From Tahibacter harae (GTDB taxonomy: Bacteria > Pseudomonadota > Gammaproteobacteria > Xanthomonadales > Rhodanobacteraceae): a stretch of DNA of 64,000 nucleotides. A model generated the notes under the pieces. The model was not told where the DNA came from. It was given only the letters and a program-made list of their open reading frames with translations, and searched no databases. A program made the translations under genes and the position numbers. Each line of letters opens with the position of its first letter. The stretch's first letter is position 1. Shown here one piece after another: positions 45,970 through 55,802 of this stretch. The stretch is taken from NCBI RefSeq assembly GCF_024437735.1, contig NZ_JANFQO010000002.1:310001-374000 (forward strand), read 5' to 3'.

Positions 45970-46938
45970 TCAGCGCAGCGGCGCGAACGTATCCATGCCG
46001 CCGCTGTAGCCGCCGGGCAGGCCTTTGGTGGCCACGGCCACGGCGTTGTGCGGATGCAGGCTTTCGTAGTGGGAGGCACGCACCCAGAAGTCGACGATGC
46101 GTTCGTCCGCATCCAGCGCATGCTGCACGCGGCGTGCGGCGTCCTCGCAGAACATCAGATTCTCGCCGTTGAGGCGGGCGAAGGCCTGTTCGTCGACGCG
46201 CTTGACCGCGGTCTGTACCGGCGTCTGCAGGGCATCCTCGACCCGGTCGATCAGCTCGATCAGCGGGAAATCGAAGCCCTGTACCAGCTTGACGCGAACC
46301 TCCGCCGAACTGCGCTGGCTGTGCGGCGTGGCGCAGATGCCCTGCTCGCTGCCCAGCCAGGCCAGGACCTGGTCATAGTCAAGCGTCTTGCCGCGGGCGA
46401 AATCCTCGCCGAAACGTTCCTGGATCAACTGCCGCGCCAGCGCGGCGGAACAGGGACAGGTGCTGGAATAGACCACTTCATAGGCCAGCTCCAGGCTGAA
46501 ATGGCCGCGGTCCATCAGCGCAGTGAGCATGACCGGGTAGGACTTCCAGCCGCTGTTATCGCTGACCAGGGCGCGTCGGCGCACCAGATGATCGAAGCGG
46601 ATGCGCACCAGGGCACGATCGGACAGCTCGGCGTGGGAATCCAGGAAATCCTTGAGCAGGCGGCGCAGCGAGCACGGCGTCAGCGGCTCGTTGGACAGCG
46701 ACTTGTCCACGTGCAGATAAAGCCGGGACATGTGGATGCCGCGCGCCTCGGGCCGGGTCAGGTTCACATAGGCCGTGACGCGGGCGCCGGACTGCACCGT
46801 ACGGCCGTCAGGGCTGTTCAGGCTGATCGGCACCTCGATCTCGCCCATGCCCACCCACTCCAGCGCACCGGCCACGTGGGGGCGGGCGTCGTTGGCGACA
46901 TCGGGCATGGAACGGACGGTGTTTTCACTGCTGCGCAT
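45970..46938 (-). CDS. folE2: GTP cyclohydrolase I, type IB
   Basis: The product has 322 residues. It matches FolE2 rather than FolE: VGMGEIEVPISL near the start, GIHMSRLYLHVDKSL, the catalytic Cys in YSSTCPCSAALARQLI near residue 160, and the C-terminal FVRASHYESLHPHNAVA-type motif (WVRASHYESLHPHNA here). It converts GTP to dihydroneopterin triphosphate for folate or queuosine. Type IB enzymes can work with metals other than zinc and are often induced by zinc shortage. AAGGA lies 7 bases before the ATG at 46938. Confidence 0.95.
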   Translation of the reverse strand: MRSSENTVRSMPDVANDARPHVAGALEWVGMGEIEVPISLNSPDGRTVQSGARVTAYVNLTRPEARGIHMSRLYLHVDKSLSNEPLTPCSLRRLLKDFLDSHAELSDRALVRIRFDHLVRRRALVSDNSGWKSYPVMLTALMDRGHFSLELAYEVVYSSTCPCSAALARQLIQERFGEDFARGKTLDYDQVLAWLGSEQGICATPHSQRSSAEVRVKLVQGFDFPLIELIDRVEDALQTPVQTAVKRVDEQAFARLNGENLMFCEDAARRVQHALDADERIVDFWVRASHYESLHPHNAVAVATKGLPGGYSGGMDTFAPLR

Positions 46939-47066
46939 ACGGAATCCTTGCAGAAACGGTTGCCGCCGCGGCGCAAAAGCGCCGCCGCCGCAGGGTTTGC
47001 CCCCTCGCCGGCCGTGCGGGCACCGGAATTGGTGCAGGTGGGGCCGCTTCGGCGCGGGTCAATAGC

Positions 47067-47891
47067 TTAACAGCCGCCGCGGCGGGCCTCGCGCCAGGCC
47101 AGCCAGGCGGTGTTCCAGGGGACTCGGTCCAGCCGCGGCCAGAGTTGCGCGAACGGATCGCCTGGCGCCAGCGGGCGGGCGCGCCAGCGTTCGCAGCGCG
47201 CGCGCAGGCGCAGGATCCAGCTGCCGCCGGCGGGCAGCGCCAGATCGCTCAGGGCCGCCGCGATCCGCGCCAATTGTTCGCGCACCAGGGCGTCGCGCGC
47301 CGGACCGGCCGTGGCCAGTTCGGCGCCGCCCAGCTGGTGCCGCGCCAGCAACTGCATGGAAACTGCCGGGCCGCCGCTGTCATCGTCCAGCGGCAGCCGC
47401 GCCAGCTGGCGCAGCAGATGGCTGAGCGCCCGCAACTCGGCCTGGGCCTGGCTGCCCTGCCCGGCCGCGCCCAGCAGCGGTTCGCGCCAGTGCTCCAGGG
47501 CGAGGAAAACCGGCCGCAACTGGGCCAGCTGAGCGCTGAAGTCCGACGCCGGTGCCGCCTCGTGCACATGGTTGGCCGCGGCCAGCAGCGGCGCAAAGGC
47601 GGCGCGATCCCAGCGCGTCGCCGGCACCCGGCCCAGCCGGCGCGTCAGCGGATGACGCGCCTCGCCAGCGACGCAGCGCTCCAGTTCCTCGGCCCACCAC
47701 TGCAACTTGCCGGTCGCTACCACCGGCTCGGGCAGATGGAACACGGCCTGGGTCAGTTCGTGCGCGATGCCTTCAAAGGCCAGCCGGGCCGCCCCGGCCG
47801 GCGTGCGCAGATACGGCTGCAACAGGCGGAATTCGGGATAGGCCTGGACCAGCTTGGCGACGAAAGCGTCTTCGGCTTCGGTCTCGCTCAT
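47067..47891 (-). CDS. Squalene/phytoene synthase-superfamily protein, probably non-catalytic
   Basis: The product has 274 residues. The fold is indicated by an N-terminal helix pair (LLQPYLRTPAGAARLAFEGIAHELTQAVF, given in part), then GKLQWWAEELERC and HPLTRRLGR, then a helical C-terminal half ending PWNTAWLAWREARR. The two Asp-rich motifs that bind diphosphate in true phytoene synthases (DxxxD) are not evident; only EELER stands in place of the first. It resembles NDUFAF6-like relatives. It ends the mtaD-ubiG-gph operon and overlaps gph by ATGA. Function unknown. Confidence 0.7.
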   Translation of the reverse strand: MSETEAEDAFVAKLVQAYPEFRLLQPYLRTPAGAARLAFEGIAHELTQAVFHLPEPVVATGKLQWWAEELERCVAGEARHPLTRRLGRVPATRWDRAAFAPLLAAANHVHEAAPASDFSAQLAQLRPVFLALEHWREPLLGAAGQGSQAQAELRALSHLLRQLARLPLDDDSGGPAVSMQLLARHQLGGAELATAGPARDALVREQLARIAAALSDLALPAGGSWILRLRARCERWRARPLAPGDPFAQLWPRLDRVPWNTAWLAWREARRGGC

Positions 47892-48562
47892 GCGGCGAGC
47901 AGTTCCAGCGCCGCGTGCAGCTCCTGCGCCGACCGGGCCACCCAGTCGGCCGCCCAGGCCTGCGGATCCTCGCCATCCAGATAGCCCCAGGCGGCCGCGA
48001 CCGTGAGCATGCCGGCGGCGCGGCCGGCCTCGATATCGCGCAGGTCGTCGCCGACGTAGGCACAGCGCTGCGGTGCCACGCCGGCCAGCTCGCAGGCGCG
48101 CAGTATCGGCGCCGGATCCGGCTTCTTCACTGCCAGGCAGTCGCCGCTGACCAGGGCCGCGCTGCGCGTGCTCCAGCCCAGTTGCTGCAGCAGCGGCCGC
48201 GCCAGCCAGCCGGGCTTGTTGGTAACCACGCCCCAGCGCGCGCCGCGCGCCTCGATGGCGCGGATCAGCGCATCCACGCCGTCGAAAGGCCGCGACAGCT
48301 GGGCGATATCGGCGGCGTAGAGGTCCAGGAAACGCGGCAGCAGCGCGTCGTAGCGCGCATCGTCCAGGCCCGGCAGGCCGCGCCGCAGCATGGCCCGGCC
48401 GCCCTTGGACACGGCGGCGCGCACGCCGGCCGTATCCGGCTCGGGCTGGCCCAGCTCGCGGCACAGGCGCTGCATCGCGGCAACCAGGTCCGGTGCGGAA
48501 TCGACCAGGGTGCCGTCCAGGTCGAACAGCACCGCATCCAGATCGCGTCCGAGCAGCCTCAT
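47888..48562 (-). CDS. gph: Phosphoglycolate phosphatase (HAD superfamily)
   Basis: The product has 224 residues. HAD motifs are present: the nucleophile in [16 protein letters not shown] near residue 11, [25 protein letters not shown], and [16 protein letters not shown]. It removes phosphate from 2-phosphoglycolate formed during DNA repair. In Xanthomonas and Pseudomonas gph commonly follows ubiG, as here. It overlaps ubiG and the next gene by ATGA. Related mucP/pyrophosphatase activities cannot be excluded from sequence. Confidence 0.9.
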   Translation of the reverse strand: MRLLGRDLDAVLFDLDGTLVDSAPDLVAAMQRLCRELGQPEPDTAGVRAAVSKGGRAMLRRGLPGLDDARYDALLPRFLDLYAADIAQLSRPFDGVDALIRAIEARGARWGVVTNKPGWLARPLLQQLGWSTRSAALVSGDCLAVKKPDPAPILRACELAGVAPQRCAYVGDDLRDIEAGRAAGMLTVAAAWGYLDGEDPQAWAADWVARSAQELHAALELLAA

Positions 48563-49278
48563 GCAGGCTTCACCGCGCTGACCAGGTAGTTCACGGCGAC
48601 CGAAGCCTTGAGACTGGCGCGGCGGGTCAGCGGGTTGTAGTCCAGGCCGCGCAAGTCTTCCAGTTCCAGCCCCGCCTGGCGCAGGGCCGCGGCCATTTCG
48701 CTGGGCTTGATGAACTGGCTGTAGTGATGCGTACCGCGCGGCAGCAGGCGCAGCAGGTATTCCGCGCCGACGATGCCCAGGGCGAAGGCCTGCGGCGTGC
48801 GGTTCAGGGTGGAGGCGAAAAACCGCCCGCCGGGCCTGAGCAGGCGTGCGCAGGCCTCGACCACGCTGCCGGGATCGGGCACGTGTTCAAGCATTTCCAT
48901 GCAGGTGACGGCGTCGAAGCCGGCCGGCATTTCCGCCGCCAGGGCCTCTACGCTGATCTCGCGGTAATCCACCGTCAGGTTGGATTCGTACAGATGCAGC
49001 CGCGCCACGTCGAGCACGCCGGGGGCGAGGTCGATGGCGGTGACCTGGGCGCCGGCGGCGGCCAGGGCCTCGCTCAGCAGACCGCCGCCGCAGCCCACAT
49101 CCAGTACGCGCGCGCCGCGCAGGCTGCAGCGTTCGGCCACGTAGGCCAGGCGCACCGGATTGAGGTCATGCAGGGGGCGGGATTCGCCGTTGGGGTCCCA
49201 CCACCGACTGGCCAAGCGGTCGAATTTGGCGGTCTCGCTGCGATCGACGTTCTCGCGTTTTTCCACGGCACTATTCAT
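48559..49278 (-). CDS. ubiG: Ubiquinone biosynthesis O-methyltransferase UbiG
   Basis: The product has 239 residues. The N-terminus has [26 protein letters not shown] and the SAM-binding loop [27 protein letters not shown] and [11 protein letters not shown] are typical of UbiG. It performs both O-methylations in ubiquinone synthesis at the inner-membrane face. I prefer ATG 49278, with a GAGG-like site about 10 bases upstream, over a TTG at 49287. It lies 12 bases after the deaminase gene. Confidence 0.95.
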   Translation of the reverse strand: MNSAVEKRENVDRSETAKFDRLASRWWDPNGESRPLHDLNPVRLAYVAERCSLRGARVLDVGCGGGLLSEALAAAGAQVTAIDLAPGVLDVARLHLYESNLTVDYREISVEALAAEMPAGFDAVTCMEMLEHVPDPGSVVEACARLLRPGGRFFASTLNRTPQAFALGIVGAEYLLRLLPRGTHHYSQFIKPSEMAAALRQAGLELEDLRGLDYNPLTRRASLKASVAVNYLVSAVKPA

Positions 49279-49290
49279 CACGTTCAAACC

Positions 49291-50619
49291 TCAGCCACGC
49301 AGCCGCCCGCCCCACTCGCGCGCCTTGGCGCGCAGTGCGGCGGGGTCCATATCGACCAGCACGCCCGCGGCCAGCTTGGGTACGCCGGCGATCCACACAT
49401 CGCTGACCTGGTGGCGGCCGCAGGCGTAGATCAGCTGCGAAGTCACGCTGAATACGGGCAGGGTTTCCAGCGCATCCAGGCGCACCGCGGTGAGGTCGGC
49501 CAGCTTGCCCGGCGCTATCGAACCCAGCCGGTCGCCCCAGCCCAGGGCGCGGGCGGCGTTCAAGGTAGCCGCACGCAGGGTGGAGGCGGCATCGAGGGCG
49601 CTGGCATCGCCGGAGACGCCCTTGGCCAGCAGCGCCGCCGTGCGCATCTCGCCGAACATGTCGAGATCGTTGTTGCTGGCGCAGCCGTCGGTGCCGATGG
49701 CGATGTTCACGCCGGCCTTGCGCAGTTCCTCGGCCGGGCAGAAGCCGCTGGCCAGCTTGAGATTGGATTCGGGACAGTGCACTACCGATACGCCGGCCTC
49801 GGCGCAAAGGCGGATCTCCGCCTCGTCGAGCTGGGTCATGTGCACCGCGATCAGATGGTCGTTGACCAGGCCCAGGCCCTGCAGCCGGGTCATGGGCCGC
49901 ACGCCGTGCTCGCGGCGCGAATCCTCGACTTCCTGGGCAGTCTCGTGCACGTGCATATGCACCGCCAGATCGAGCTGGTCCGACAGCATGCGGATGCGTT
50001 CAAAGCTGGTATTGCTGACGGTATACGGCGCATGCGGCGCGAAGGCGGTGCCGACCAGGGCATCGTCGCGGTATTCGTCATGCACCGCCAGCGCCTTGTC
50101 CAGGTATTCGTCGGGGCTGCGCGCCCAGGCGCTGGGGAATTCGATCACCGGCAGGCCGACCATGGCGCGGAAGCCGTAGCGCCGGTAGGTCGCGGCCTGG
50201 GCGTCGGGGAAGAAGTAGTTCTCGTTGCAGCAGGTGGTGCCACCGCGCAGCATCTCGGCGATGGCCAGCTCCACCCCGTCGTGGACGAATTCGGCGCTCA
50301 TCGCACGCGCCTCGGCCGGCCAGATATGTTCCTTGAGCCAGGTCATCAGCGCGAGATCGTCGGCGATGCCGCGCATCAGGGTCATGGGGTTGTGGGTATG
50401 CGCATTGATAAGGCCCGGGATCAGCGCGTGTTCGTCCAGGCGGCAGGTCTCGCGCGGCGCGTACTTCTGCCGCGCCTCGGCGATCGGCAGCAGGTCGAGG
50501 ATACGTCCGCCGGCCAGCGCCACCGCGTGCTGCTCCAGCACCACGCCATGGGGTTCCACCGGCACCACCCAGCGCGCCTCGATCAGAGTGTCTATCTTGA
50601 CTTGTGTGGTCGGACTCAC
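49291..50619 (-). CDS. mtaD: Methylthioadenosine/S-adenosylhomocysteine deaminase (TRZ/ATZ family)
   Basis: The product has 442 residues of the amidohydrolase superfamily. Metal ligands are in INAHTHNPMTLMRG, HMHVHETAQEVED and CPESNLKLASG, and the Asp is in IGTDGCASNNDLDMFGE. This fits the MTA/SAH deaminase group that precedes ubiG in many gammaproteobacteria. It deaminates adenosyl-type nucleosides to inosyl forms. The start is GTG at 50617-50619 with AGGAG 6 bases upstream; the longer frame would read into a terminator. Confidence 0.88.
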   Translation of the reverse strand: MSPTTQVKIDTLIEARWVVPVEPHGVVLEQHAVALAGGRILDLLPIAEARQKYAPRETCRLDEHALIPGLINAHTHNPMTLMRGIADDLALMTWLKEHIWPAEARAMSAEFVHDGVELAIAEMLRGGTTCCNENYFFPDAQAATYRRYGFRAMVGLPVIEFPSAWARSPDEYLDKALAVHDEYRDDALVGTAFAPHAPYTVSNTSFERIRMLSDQLDLAVHMHVHETAQEVEDSRREHGVRPMTRLQGLGLVNDHLIAVHMTQLDEAEIRLCAEAGVSVVHCPESNLKLASGFCPAEELRKAGVNIAIGTDGCASNNDLDMFGEMRTAALLAKGVSGDASALDAASTLRAATLNAARALGWGDRLGSIAPGKLADLTAVRLDALETLPVFSVTSQLIYACGRHQVSDVWIAGVPKLAAGVLVDMDPAALRAKAREWGGRLRG

Positions 50620-50664
50620 GTCCGGCTCCTGGCGTTGACGATCCGCGCATGATGGGGGCGGATA

Positions 50665-50700
50665 CGAAAAAGGGAAACCCGGCGCGGCCGGATTTCCCTT
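50665..50700 (-). terminator. Terminator downstream of efp
   Basis: AAGGGAAA (50671-50678 region) pairs with TTTCCCTT, and an inner CCGGC/GCCGG pair is interrupted by one mismatch. The long stem on the minus strand ends with a run of five T (TTTTTC). It would end efp transcription just before the mtaD promoter. Confidence 0.75.
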
Positions 50701-50810
50701 GCGAATGCGGAATCTGTGTCCGCGGCCGCAGCGGTGCGCCGGGACTCCGCCGCGCCGCCGGAGCACGGCCGCTGCAGCGGATCCGGCCCTTCCAGCGCCG
50801 CCGCGCCGCC

Positions 50811-51377
50811 TTACTTGACGCGGGAGACGTATTCGCCAGTGCGCGTATCGACGCGGATCTTCTCGCCCTGGGCCACGAACAGCGGCACGCGCACCACGGC
50901 GCCGGTTTCCAGCTTGGCCGGCTTGCCGCCGCCGCCGGAGGTGTCGCCACGCACGCCGGGGTCAGTCTCAGTGATTTCCAGTTCGACGAAATTCGGCGCC
51001 GCCACGGTCAGCGGGCTGCCGTTCCACAGGGTCACCACGCAGGTCTCGTTGCCCTTGAGCCACTTGGCCGCGTCGGCCATGGCGGCCTCCTCGGCACCGA
51101 CCTGCTCATGGGTTTCCGGATGCATGAAGTGCCAGAACTCGCCGTCGGAATAGAGGTATTCCATGTCGGTATCCATGACATCGGCCGGTTCCAGCGAATC
51201 CGTCGCCTTCATGGTCAGTTCGACCACACGGCCGGACTTGATGTTGCGGTAGCGCACGCGGGTGAAGGCCTGGCCCTTGCCCGGCTTGACATATTCGGTT
51301 TCGGTGATGACGCACGGCTCGTTGTTCACGATGATCTTCATGCCGTTCTTGACGTCATTCATGCCATAGCTGGCCAT
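50811..51377 (-). CDS. efp: Translation elongation factor P
   Basis: The product has 188 residues from ATG 51377. Domain I has [18 protein letters not shown], with the Lys at position 34 as in E. coli EF-P, where beta-lysylation occurs. Domains II and III follow, with [17 protein letters not shown] and [22 protein letters not shown] typical of EF-P. It relieves ribosomes stalled at polyproline. The divergent neighbour is epmB, which makes the beta-lysine used for this Lys. Confidence 0.97.
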   Translation of the reverse strand: MASYGMNDVKNGMKIIVNNEPCVITETEYVKPGKGQAFTRVRYRNIKSGRVVELTMKATDSLEPADVMDTDMEYLYSDGEFWHFMHPETHEQVGAEEAAMADAAKWLKGNETCVVTLWNGSPLTVAAPNFVELEITETDPGVRGDTSGGGGKPAKLETGAVVRVPLFVAQGEKIRVDTRTGEYVSRVK

Positions 51378-51416
51378 GGGTCGCTCCTGCAAAGAGAATC
51401 GCCGCCGATCTGCGGC

Positions 51417-51422
51417 TACAAT
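51417..51422 (+). promoter_or_regulatory. Candidate -10 element of epmB
   Basis: TACAAT at 51417-51422 matches five of six consensus positions. The start would be near 51429, about 29 bases before the epmB ATG. No clear -35 was found in the 80-base divergent region shared with efp. Confidence 0.45.
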
Positions 51423-51457
51423 GGTCGATTGGCCGTAAAGCCGGAAAGTAGCCAGCA

Positions 51458-52468
51458 ATGATAACCGCTAACCGCCGGCGCGCGCAGCCACCGGCCCGCA
51501 ACTGGCAGCAGCTGTGGCGCGAGGCCGTCACCGACCCGCTGGAGCTGCTGCGCCTGCTCGGCCTGCAGCACCGGGCCGCCGAGCTGCTGCCCGGACGCGA
51601 CACTGGTTTCGCCCTGCGCGTGCCGCGCGGCTTCGTCGCCCGCATGCGCCCCGGCGACCCGGCCGACCCGCTGCTGCGCCAGGTGCTGCCGCTGGCGGCG
51701 GAGCTGGAGGCTACGCCAGGGTACAGCATCGACGCGGTCGGCGACCTCGCCGCCCGCTCCGCCCACGGTGTGCTGCAGAAGTACGCCGGCCGCGCCCTGC
51801 TGATCGCAACCGGCTCCTGCGCGGTCAACTGCCGCTACTGCTTCCGCCGCCATTTTCCCTATGCCGAGGAGACCGCCGCCGCCAATCACTGGCGCGAGGC
51901 CCTGGCCGCCGTCACCGCCGATACCAGCATCGACGAGCTGATCCTGTCCGGCGGCGATCCCCTGTCCCTGTCCAACGCCAAGCTGGTCGAGCTGGGCCAG
52001 GCGCTGCAGAGCCTGCCGCACGTGACCCGGCTGCGCATCCACAGCCGCCTGCCGGTGGTGCTGCCGCAGCGGGTGGACGAGGGCCTGACCGGATGGCTGG
52101 CCGCGCTGCCGCTGCAGAAAGTGGTGGTGCTGCACGCCAACCACGCCAACGAGTTCGATGCCGAGGTCGACGCTGCCTGCGCGCGCCTGCGCGAGGCTGG
52201 CTGCACCCTGCTCAACCAGGCCGTGCTGCTGCGCGGGGTCAACGACGACGCGGATGCGCTCGCCGCGCTGTCGCAGCGCGGCTTCGCCGCCGGCGTGCTG
52301 CCCTACTACCTGCACCAGCTCGACCGCGTGCTCGGTGCGGCCCATTTCGAGGTCGACGATACGGTCGCGGCCGCCCTGGTCGAAGCCCTGCGCACACGCC
52401 TGCCGGGCTATCTGGTGCCGCGCCTGGTGCGCGAGATCGCCGGCGAAAAATCCAAGACGCCAGTGTGA
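51458..52468 (+). CDS. epmB: EF-P beta-lysylation protein EpmB (lysine 2,3-aminomutase)
   Basis: The product has 336 residues. It is a radical SAM enzyme with [15 protein letters not shown] near residue 125. [13 protein letters not shown] and [16 protein letters not shown] are typical of lysine 2,3-aminomutases, and the short length fits EpmB/YjeK rather than catabolic KamA. It converts lysine to (R)-beta-lysine for EF-P Lys34. It is divergent from efp by 80 bases. epmA, needed for ligation, is not in the window. Confidence 0.95.
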   Translation: MITANRRRAQPPARNWQQLWREAVTDPLELLRLLGLQHRAAELLPGRDTGFALRVPRGFVARMRPGDPADPLLRQVLPLAAELEATPGYSIDAVGDLAARSAHGVLQKYAGRALLIATGSCAVNCRYCFRRHFPYAEETAAANHWREALAAVTADTSIDELILSGGDPLSLSNAKLVELGQALQSLPHVTRLRIHSRLPVVLPQRVDEGLTGWLAALPLQKVVVLHANHANEFDAEVDAACARLREAGCTLLNQAVLLRGVNDDADALAALSQRGFAAGVLPYYLHQLDRVLGAAHFEVDDTVAAALVEALRTRLPGYLVPRLVREIAGEKSKTPV

Positions 52469-52649
52469 TGCGCCACTCAGGCAACCGGATCCGCTGTGGA
52501 AATAACCGGATGAATCCGGTAAAAACGGCGACAAGCGGTTGCTCGCCATGCCTCCGTAATTCATACCCAGGAATGAACCCGCCAGATGCCGACCCACGCC
52601 GGGATCCCGTCCCGGCCGCTGCCGGCACTCGCCCACCCCCAGAGCGGAC

Positions 52650-54722
52650 ATGAGTAAACAGGACAGCGTCATCAGGTTGTTGCTGATCGAGGATTCGGTC
52701 GAAGACGCCGAACAGCAAATCAGTGTTTTGCGCAACGGCGGCATCGCCGTGCGCCCGGGCCGGGCCGGCAACGAAGCCGAACTCGAAGACCAGATCGTCC
52801 AGAACACCCCCGATGTGATCCTGGTCAATCTCGCGGCGAAGTCGCTGCGTCTGGAACAGGTCGCCGACGCCGCCAACCGCGGCGGCAAGGACATCGCCAT
52901 CGTCGGCAGCGCGCTGGCGCCGAGCGAGGACACCATTGTCAACGCCTTCCGCAGCGGCGCCCGCGCCATCGCCCTGCGCACCCGCCCGGATCACACCCAG
53001 ATGATCGTGCGGCGCGAATTCGAAAGCCTGCTCATGCGGCGCAACGTGCGCAAGCTCGAAGCCGCACTGCGCGAGACCGAGCGCCGCTGCGACTCGCTGC
53101 TGGATTCCTCGCGCGATCCCATCGCCTATGTGCACGAGGGCATGCACGTGCGCGCGAACAAGGCCTATCTGGAGATGTTCGGCTTCGACGAGTTCGAGGA
53201 CATCGAGAGCATGTCCATCCTGGACATGATCGCGCCCGACGACGCCGACGATTTCAAGGCGCTGCTGAAGAAGCTGTCCAAGGGCGAGAAGCCGCCGCAG
53301 AAACTCAACCTCAAGGCACAGCGCTCCAACGGTTCCACCTTCGACGCGGTGATGGAATTCGCCGAGGCCACCTACGAAGGCGAGCCCTGCCAGCAGATCA
53401 TCTTCCGCCAGCAGACCAGCAATCCGGAGCTGGAAAAAGAACTCGACGCGCTGCGCTCCAAGGACCTGGTCACCGACCTGTTCAACCGCCAGCACCTGCT
53501 GGTGGAACTGGACCGCACCGTCGCCGCCGCGGCCGCCGGCGCCAACGACCGCTGCCTGCTGCTGCTGGAGCCGGACAATTTCAAGAAGGTGCTGGACACC
53601 ATCGGCATCGGCAACGCCGACCTGCTGCTGGGCGACCTGGCCAACCTGATGCGCCGCCACCTGGCCGAGGCCGACGTGGCCGCACGCTTCGCCGACCACA
53701 CCTTCGCCGTGCTGCTGATCGGGCGCGACCAGGAAAATTCCAAGAAAGTCGCCGAGGTCCTGCTCAAGGCCTTCAACGAGCGCATCTTTGAAGTCGGCAA
53801 GCAGTCGATCAATGTCACCATGAGCGTGGGCGGCTGCCTGATCGGCGAGAAGAACGCCAATGCCCAGGCCATACTCGGCCAGGCCAACACCACCCTGCGC
53901 GCGGCCCAGACCGAGGGCGGCAACCGCGTCAACGTGTTCGACCCTGCCGCGCAGGACAAGGCGGCCGAGGAGAAGCAGCGCCACTGGCTCAAGCTGGTGC
54001 AGGACGCGCTGGCCAACAACGGCTTCGTGCTGTTCAACCAGCCCATCATCAGCCTGCACGGCGCCGACGGCGACTTCTTCGAGATCCTCCTGCGCATGCA
54101 GGGCCCCAAGGGCGAGATCACGCCGAACTTCTTCCTGCCCATCGCCGAACAGCACGGCCTGATGCCGCAGATCGACCGCTGGGTCATCGCCCACGCGATC
54201 AAGGCCCTGGTCGAGCGCGAGAAGAGCGGCATCAAGACCACCTATTTCATCAAGCTCACGCCGCAGTCGCTGGAAGACCAGACCCTGCTGCCGTGGATCG
54301 CGCAGCAGCTCAAGAACGCGCGCCTGCGCGGCGACGCGCTGGTGTTCGAAATGCCCGAGAGCAAGGTCGTCACCAGCCTCAAGCCGGCACGCACCTTCGT
54401 CGCCGGCCTCAAGCAGATCCACTGCGGCTTCGCCCTGGAGCAGTTCGGCTCCGGCCTGAACTCGATGCAGCTGCTCAAGCACATCGACGCGGACTATCTG
54501 AAGCTGGACCGCAGCTTCATGGCCGACCTGCCCAAGCACAAGGAAAACCAGGAAAAGCTCAAGGAGCTCTGCGACCAGGCCCACCACTCCGGCAAGCTCA
54601 CCGTGGCGGAGTTCGTCGAGGACGCGGCCAGCATGTCCATCCTCTTCAGCTGCGGCGTGAACTTCGTGCAGGGCAACTTCCTGCAGGAACCCGAGAAGGT
54701 GATGGTCCACGATCTGCACTGA
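52650..54722 (+). CDS. fimX: FimX-like protein (REC-PAS-degenerate GGDEF-degenerate EAL)
   Basis: The product has 690 residues. The receiver-like domain (1-130) has LLIEDSVEDAEQ but Asn where the phosphoacceptor Asp should be (VILVNLA). A PAS domain covers about 140-260. GGDEF (about 270-430) is degenerate (FADHTFAVLL), and EAL (about 440-690) has EILLRMQ and AEFVEDAAS in place of EALLR and AEGVE. This domain order and length match Xanthomonas FimX, which binds c-di-GMP without hydrolysing it and with PilZ controls type IV pilus assembly. It is a single gene ending in a strong terminator. Confidence 0.88.
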   Translation: MSKQDSVIRLLLIEDSVEDAEQQISVLRNGGIAVRPGRAGNEAELEDQIVQNTPDVILVNLAAKSLRLEQVADAANRGGKDIAIVGSALAPSEDTIVNAFRSGARAIALRTRPDHTQMIVRREFESLLMRRNVRKLEAALRETERRCDSLLDSSRDPIAYVHEGMHVRANKAYLEMFGFDEFEDIESMSILDMIAPDDADDFKALLKKLSKGEKPPQKLNLKAQRSNGSTFDAVMEFAEATYEGEPCQQIIFRQQTSNPELEKELDALRSKDLVTDLFNRQHLLVELDRTVAAAAAGANDRCLLLLEPDNFKKVLDTIGIGNADLLLGDLANLMRRHLAEADVAARFADHTFAVLLIGRDQENSKKVAEVLLKAFNERIFEVGKQSINVTMSVGGCLIGEKNANAQAILGQANTTLRAAQTEGGNRVNVFDPAAQDKAAEEKQRHWLKLVQDALANNGFVLFNQPIISLHGADGDFFEILLRMQGPKGEITPNFFLPIAEQHGLMPQIDRWVIAHAIKALVEREKSGIKTTYFIKLTPQSLEDQTLLPWIAQQLKNARLRGDALVFEMPESKVVTSLKPARTFVAGLKQIHCGFALEQFGSGLNSMQLLKHIDADYLKLDRSFMADLPKHKENQEKLKELCDQAHHSGKLTVAEFVEDAASMSILFSCGVNFVQGNFLQEPEKVMVHDLH

Positions 54723-54784
54723 AGACGGGATTCGGGATCGGGGATCTGCAAAAGCAGCGTGCTCCCATCACGAATATCCAATCC

Positions 54785-54816
54785 AAAAAAAACGGCCCCG
54801 CAGGGCCGTTTTTTTT
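54785..54816. terminator. Strong bidirectional terminator between fimX and htpX
   Basis: A 14-bp perfect stem (A8 then CGGCCC, and GGGCCG then T8) encloses a CGCA loop. It has T-runs in both directions and serves the convergent fimX and htpX. The htpX TAA stop lies inside the T-run. Confidence 0.92.
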
Positions 54817-55675
54817 ACGCCGCAGACTGGAGGGCGGCGATGCGATCCTCGATCGGCGGATGGCTGGCGAACAGCTTGCCCCAGGCGCCGCTGATGCCGA
54901 ACGCGGCCACTTCCTTGGGCAGGGTCGAGGCGCCGTGACCGTCGGCCAGGCGGCGCAGGGCGGCGATCATGGCGCCCTTGCCTTCCAGATGCGCCGCGCC
55001 GGCATCGGCGCGGAACTCGCGCCAGCGCGAGAACCACATCACGATCAGCGAGGCGAACAGGCCAAGCACCAGCTGGGCCACCATCACGGTGATGAAATAG
55101 CCTATGCCAGTGCCGCCTTCGCGATCGTTGCCGCGCAGGAAACCATCGACGACCGAGCCTATGATGCGAGCCAGAAAGATCACGAAGGTGTTCAGCACGC
55201 CCTGGATCAGGCCCATGGTCACCATGTCGCCATTGGCCACATGGCTGATCTCGTGGGCCAGCACGGCTTCGACCTCGCGCCGGTCCATGTTGTGCAGCAA
55301 GCCTATGCTCACGGCGACGAGCGCGTTGTTCTTGCTCATGCCGGTGGCGAAGGCGTTCATCTCCGGGCCGTCGTAGATCGCGACCTCGGGCATGCCTATG
55401 CCGGCCTTCTCGGCCTGGCGCCGCACGGTGGTCAGCAGCCACTGCTCCACTTCGTTCTGCGGCTGGGTGATCACCTGCGCGCCGGTTGCGCGCTTGGCCA
55501 TCCACTTGGACAGGGCCAGCGAGATGAAGGAACCGCCCATGCCGATGACGCCGGCCATGATCAGCAGCGAAGTCAGATTGGTGCGCGCGGCCGCGTCCAG
55601 CCCGAACAGCTTGATGACGATGCTGAGCAGAAACAGGATGGCAATATTGGTGGCGAGATAAAGAAGGATGCGCAT
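54815..55675 (-). CDS. htpX: Membrane zinc metalloprotease HtpX
   Basis: The product has 286 residues from ATG 55675. Two N-terminal TM helices lie at about 4-24 and 34-54, the zinc motif HEISH is near residue 140 in AVLAHEISHVANGDMV, two further TM helices lie at about 155-210, and the third zinc ligand is the Glu in REFRADAGAA. It degrades misfolded inner-membrane proteins. The catalytic residues are intact. An upstream in-frame extension is rejected because it lacks the family N-terminus (MRILLYLATNIAI). Confidence 0.95.
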   Translation of the reverse strand: MRILLYLATNIAILFLLSIVIKLFGLDAAARTNLTSLLIMAGVIGMGGSFISLALSKWMAKRATGAQVITQPQNEVEQWLLTTVRRQAEKAGIGMPEVAIYDGPEMNAFATGMSKNNALVAVSIGLLHNMDRREVEAVLAHEISHVANGDMVTMGLIQGVLNTFVIFLARIIGSVVDGFLRGNDREGGTGIGYFITVMVAQLVLGLFASLIVMWFSRWREFRADAGAAHLEGKGAMIAALRRLADGHGASTLPKEVAAFGISGAWGKLFASHPPIEDRIAALQSAA

Positions 55676-55802
55676 GGCGACAGATATCCGTAATCCGAAT
55701 CCGACTGCAGCCCTAGTTATGTCCGATCCCGGCCAGTTCAAGCAGCCGAGCCCGACCCGGACATCGCGGCCGACCCTCGCGGCAGGCGGCTGAGTCTTTC
55801 TC

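Noticed and set aside
49278-49287. TTG start for ubiG at 49287
   Set aside because: ATG 49278 is three codons inside, has an acceptable upstream GAGG and gives a normal UbiG N-terminus.
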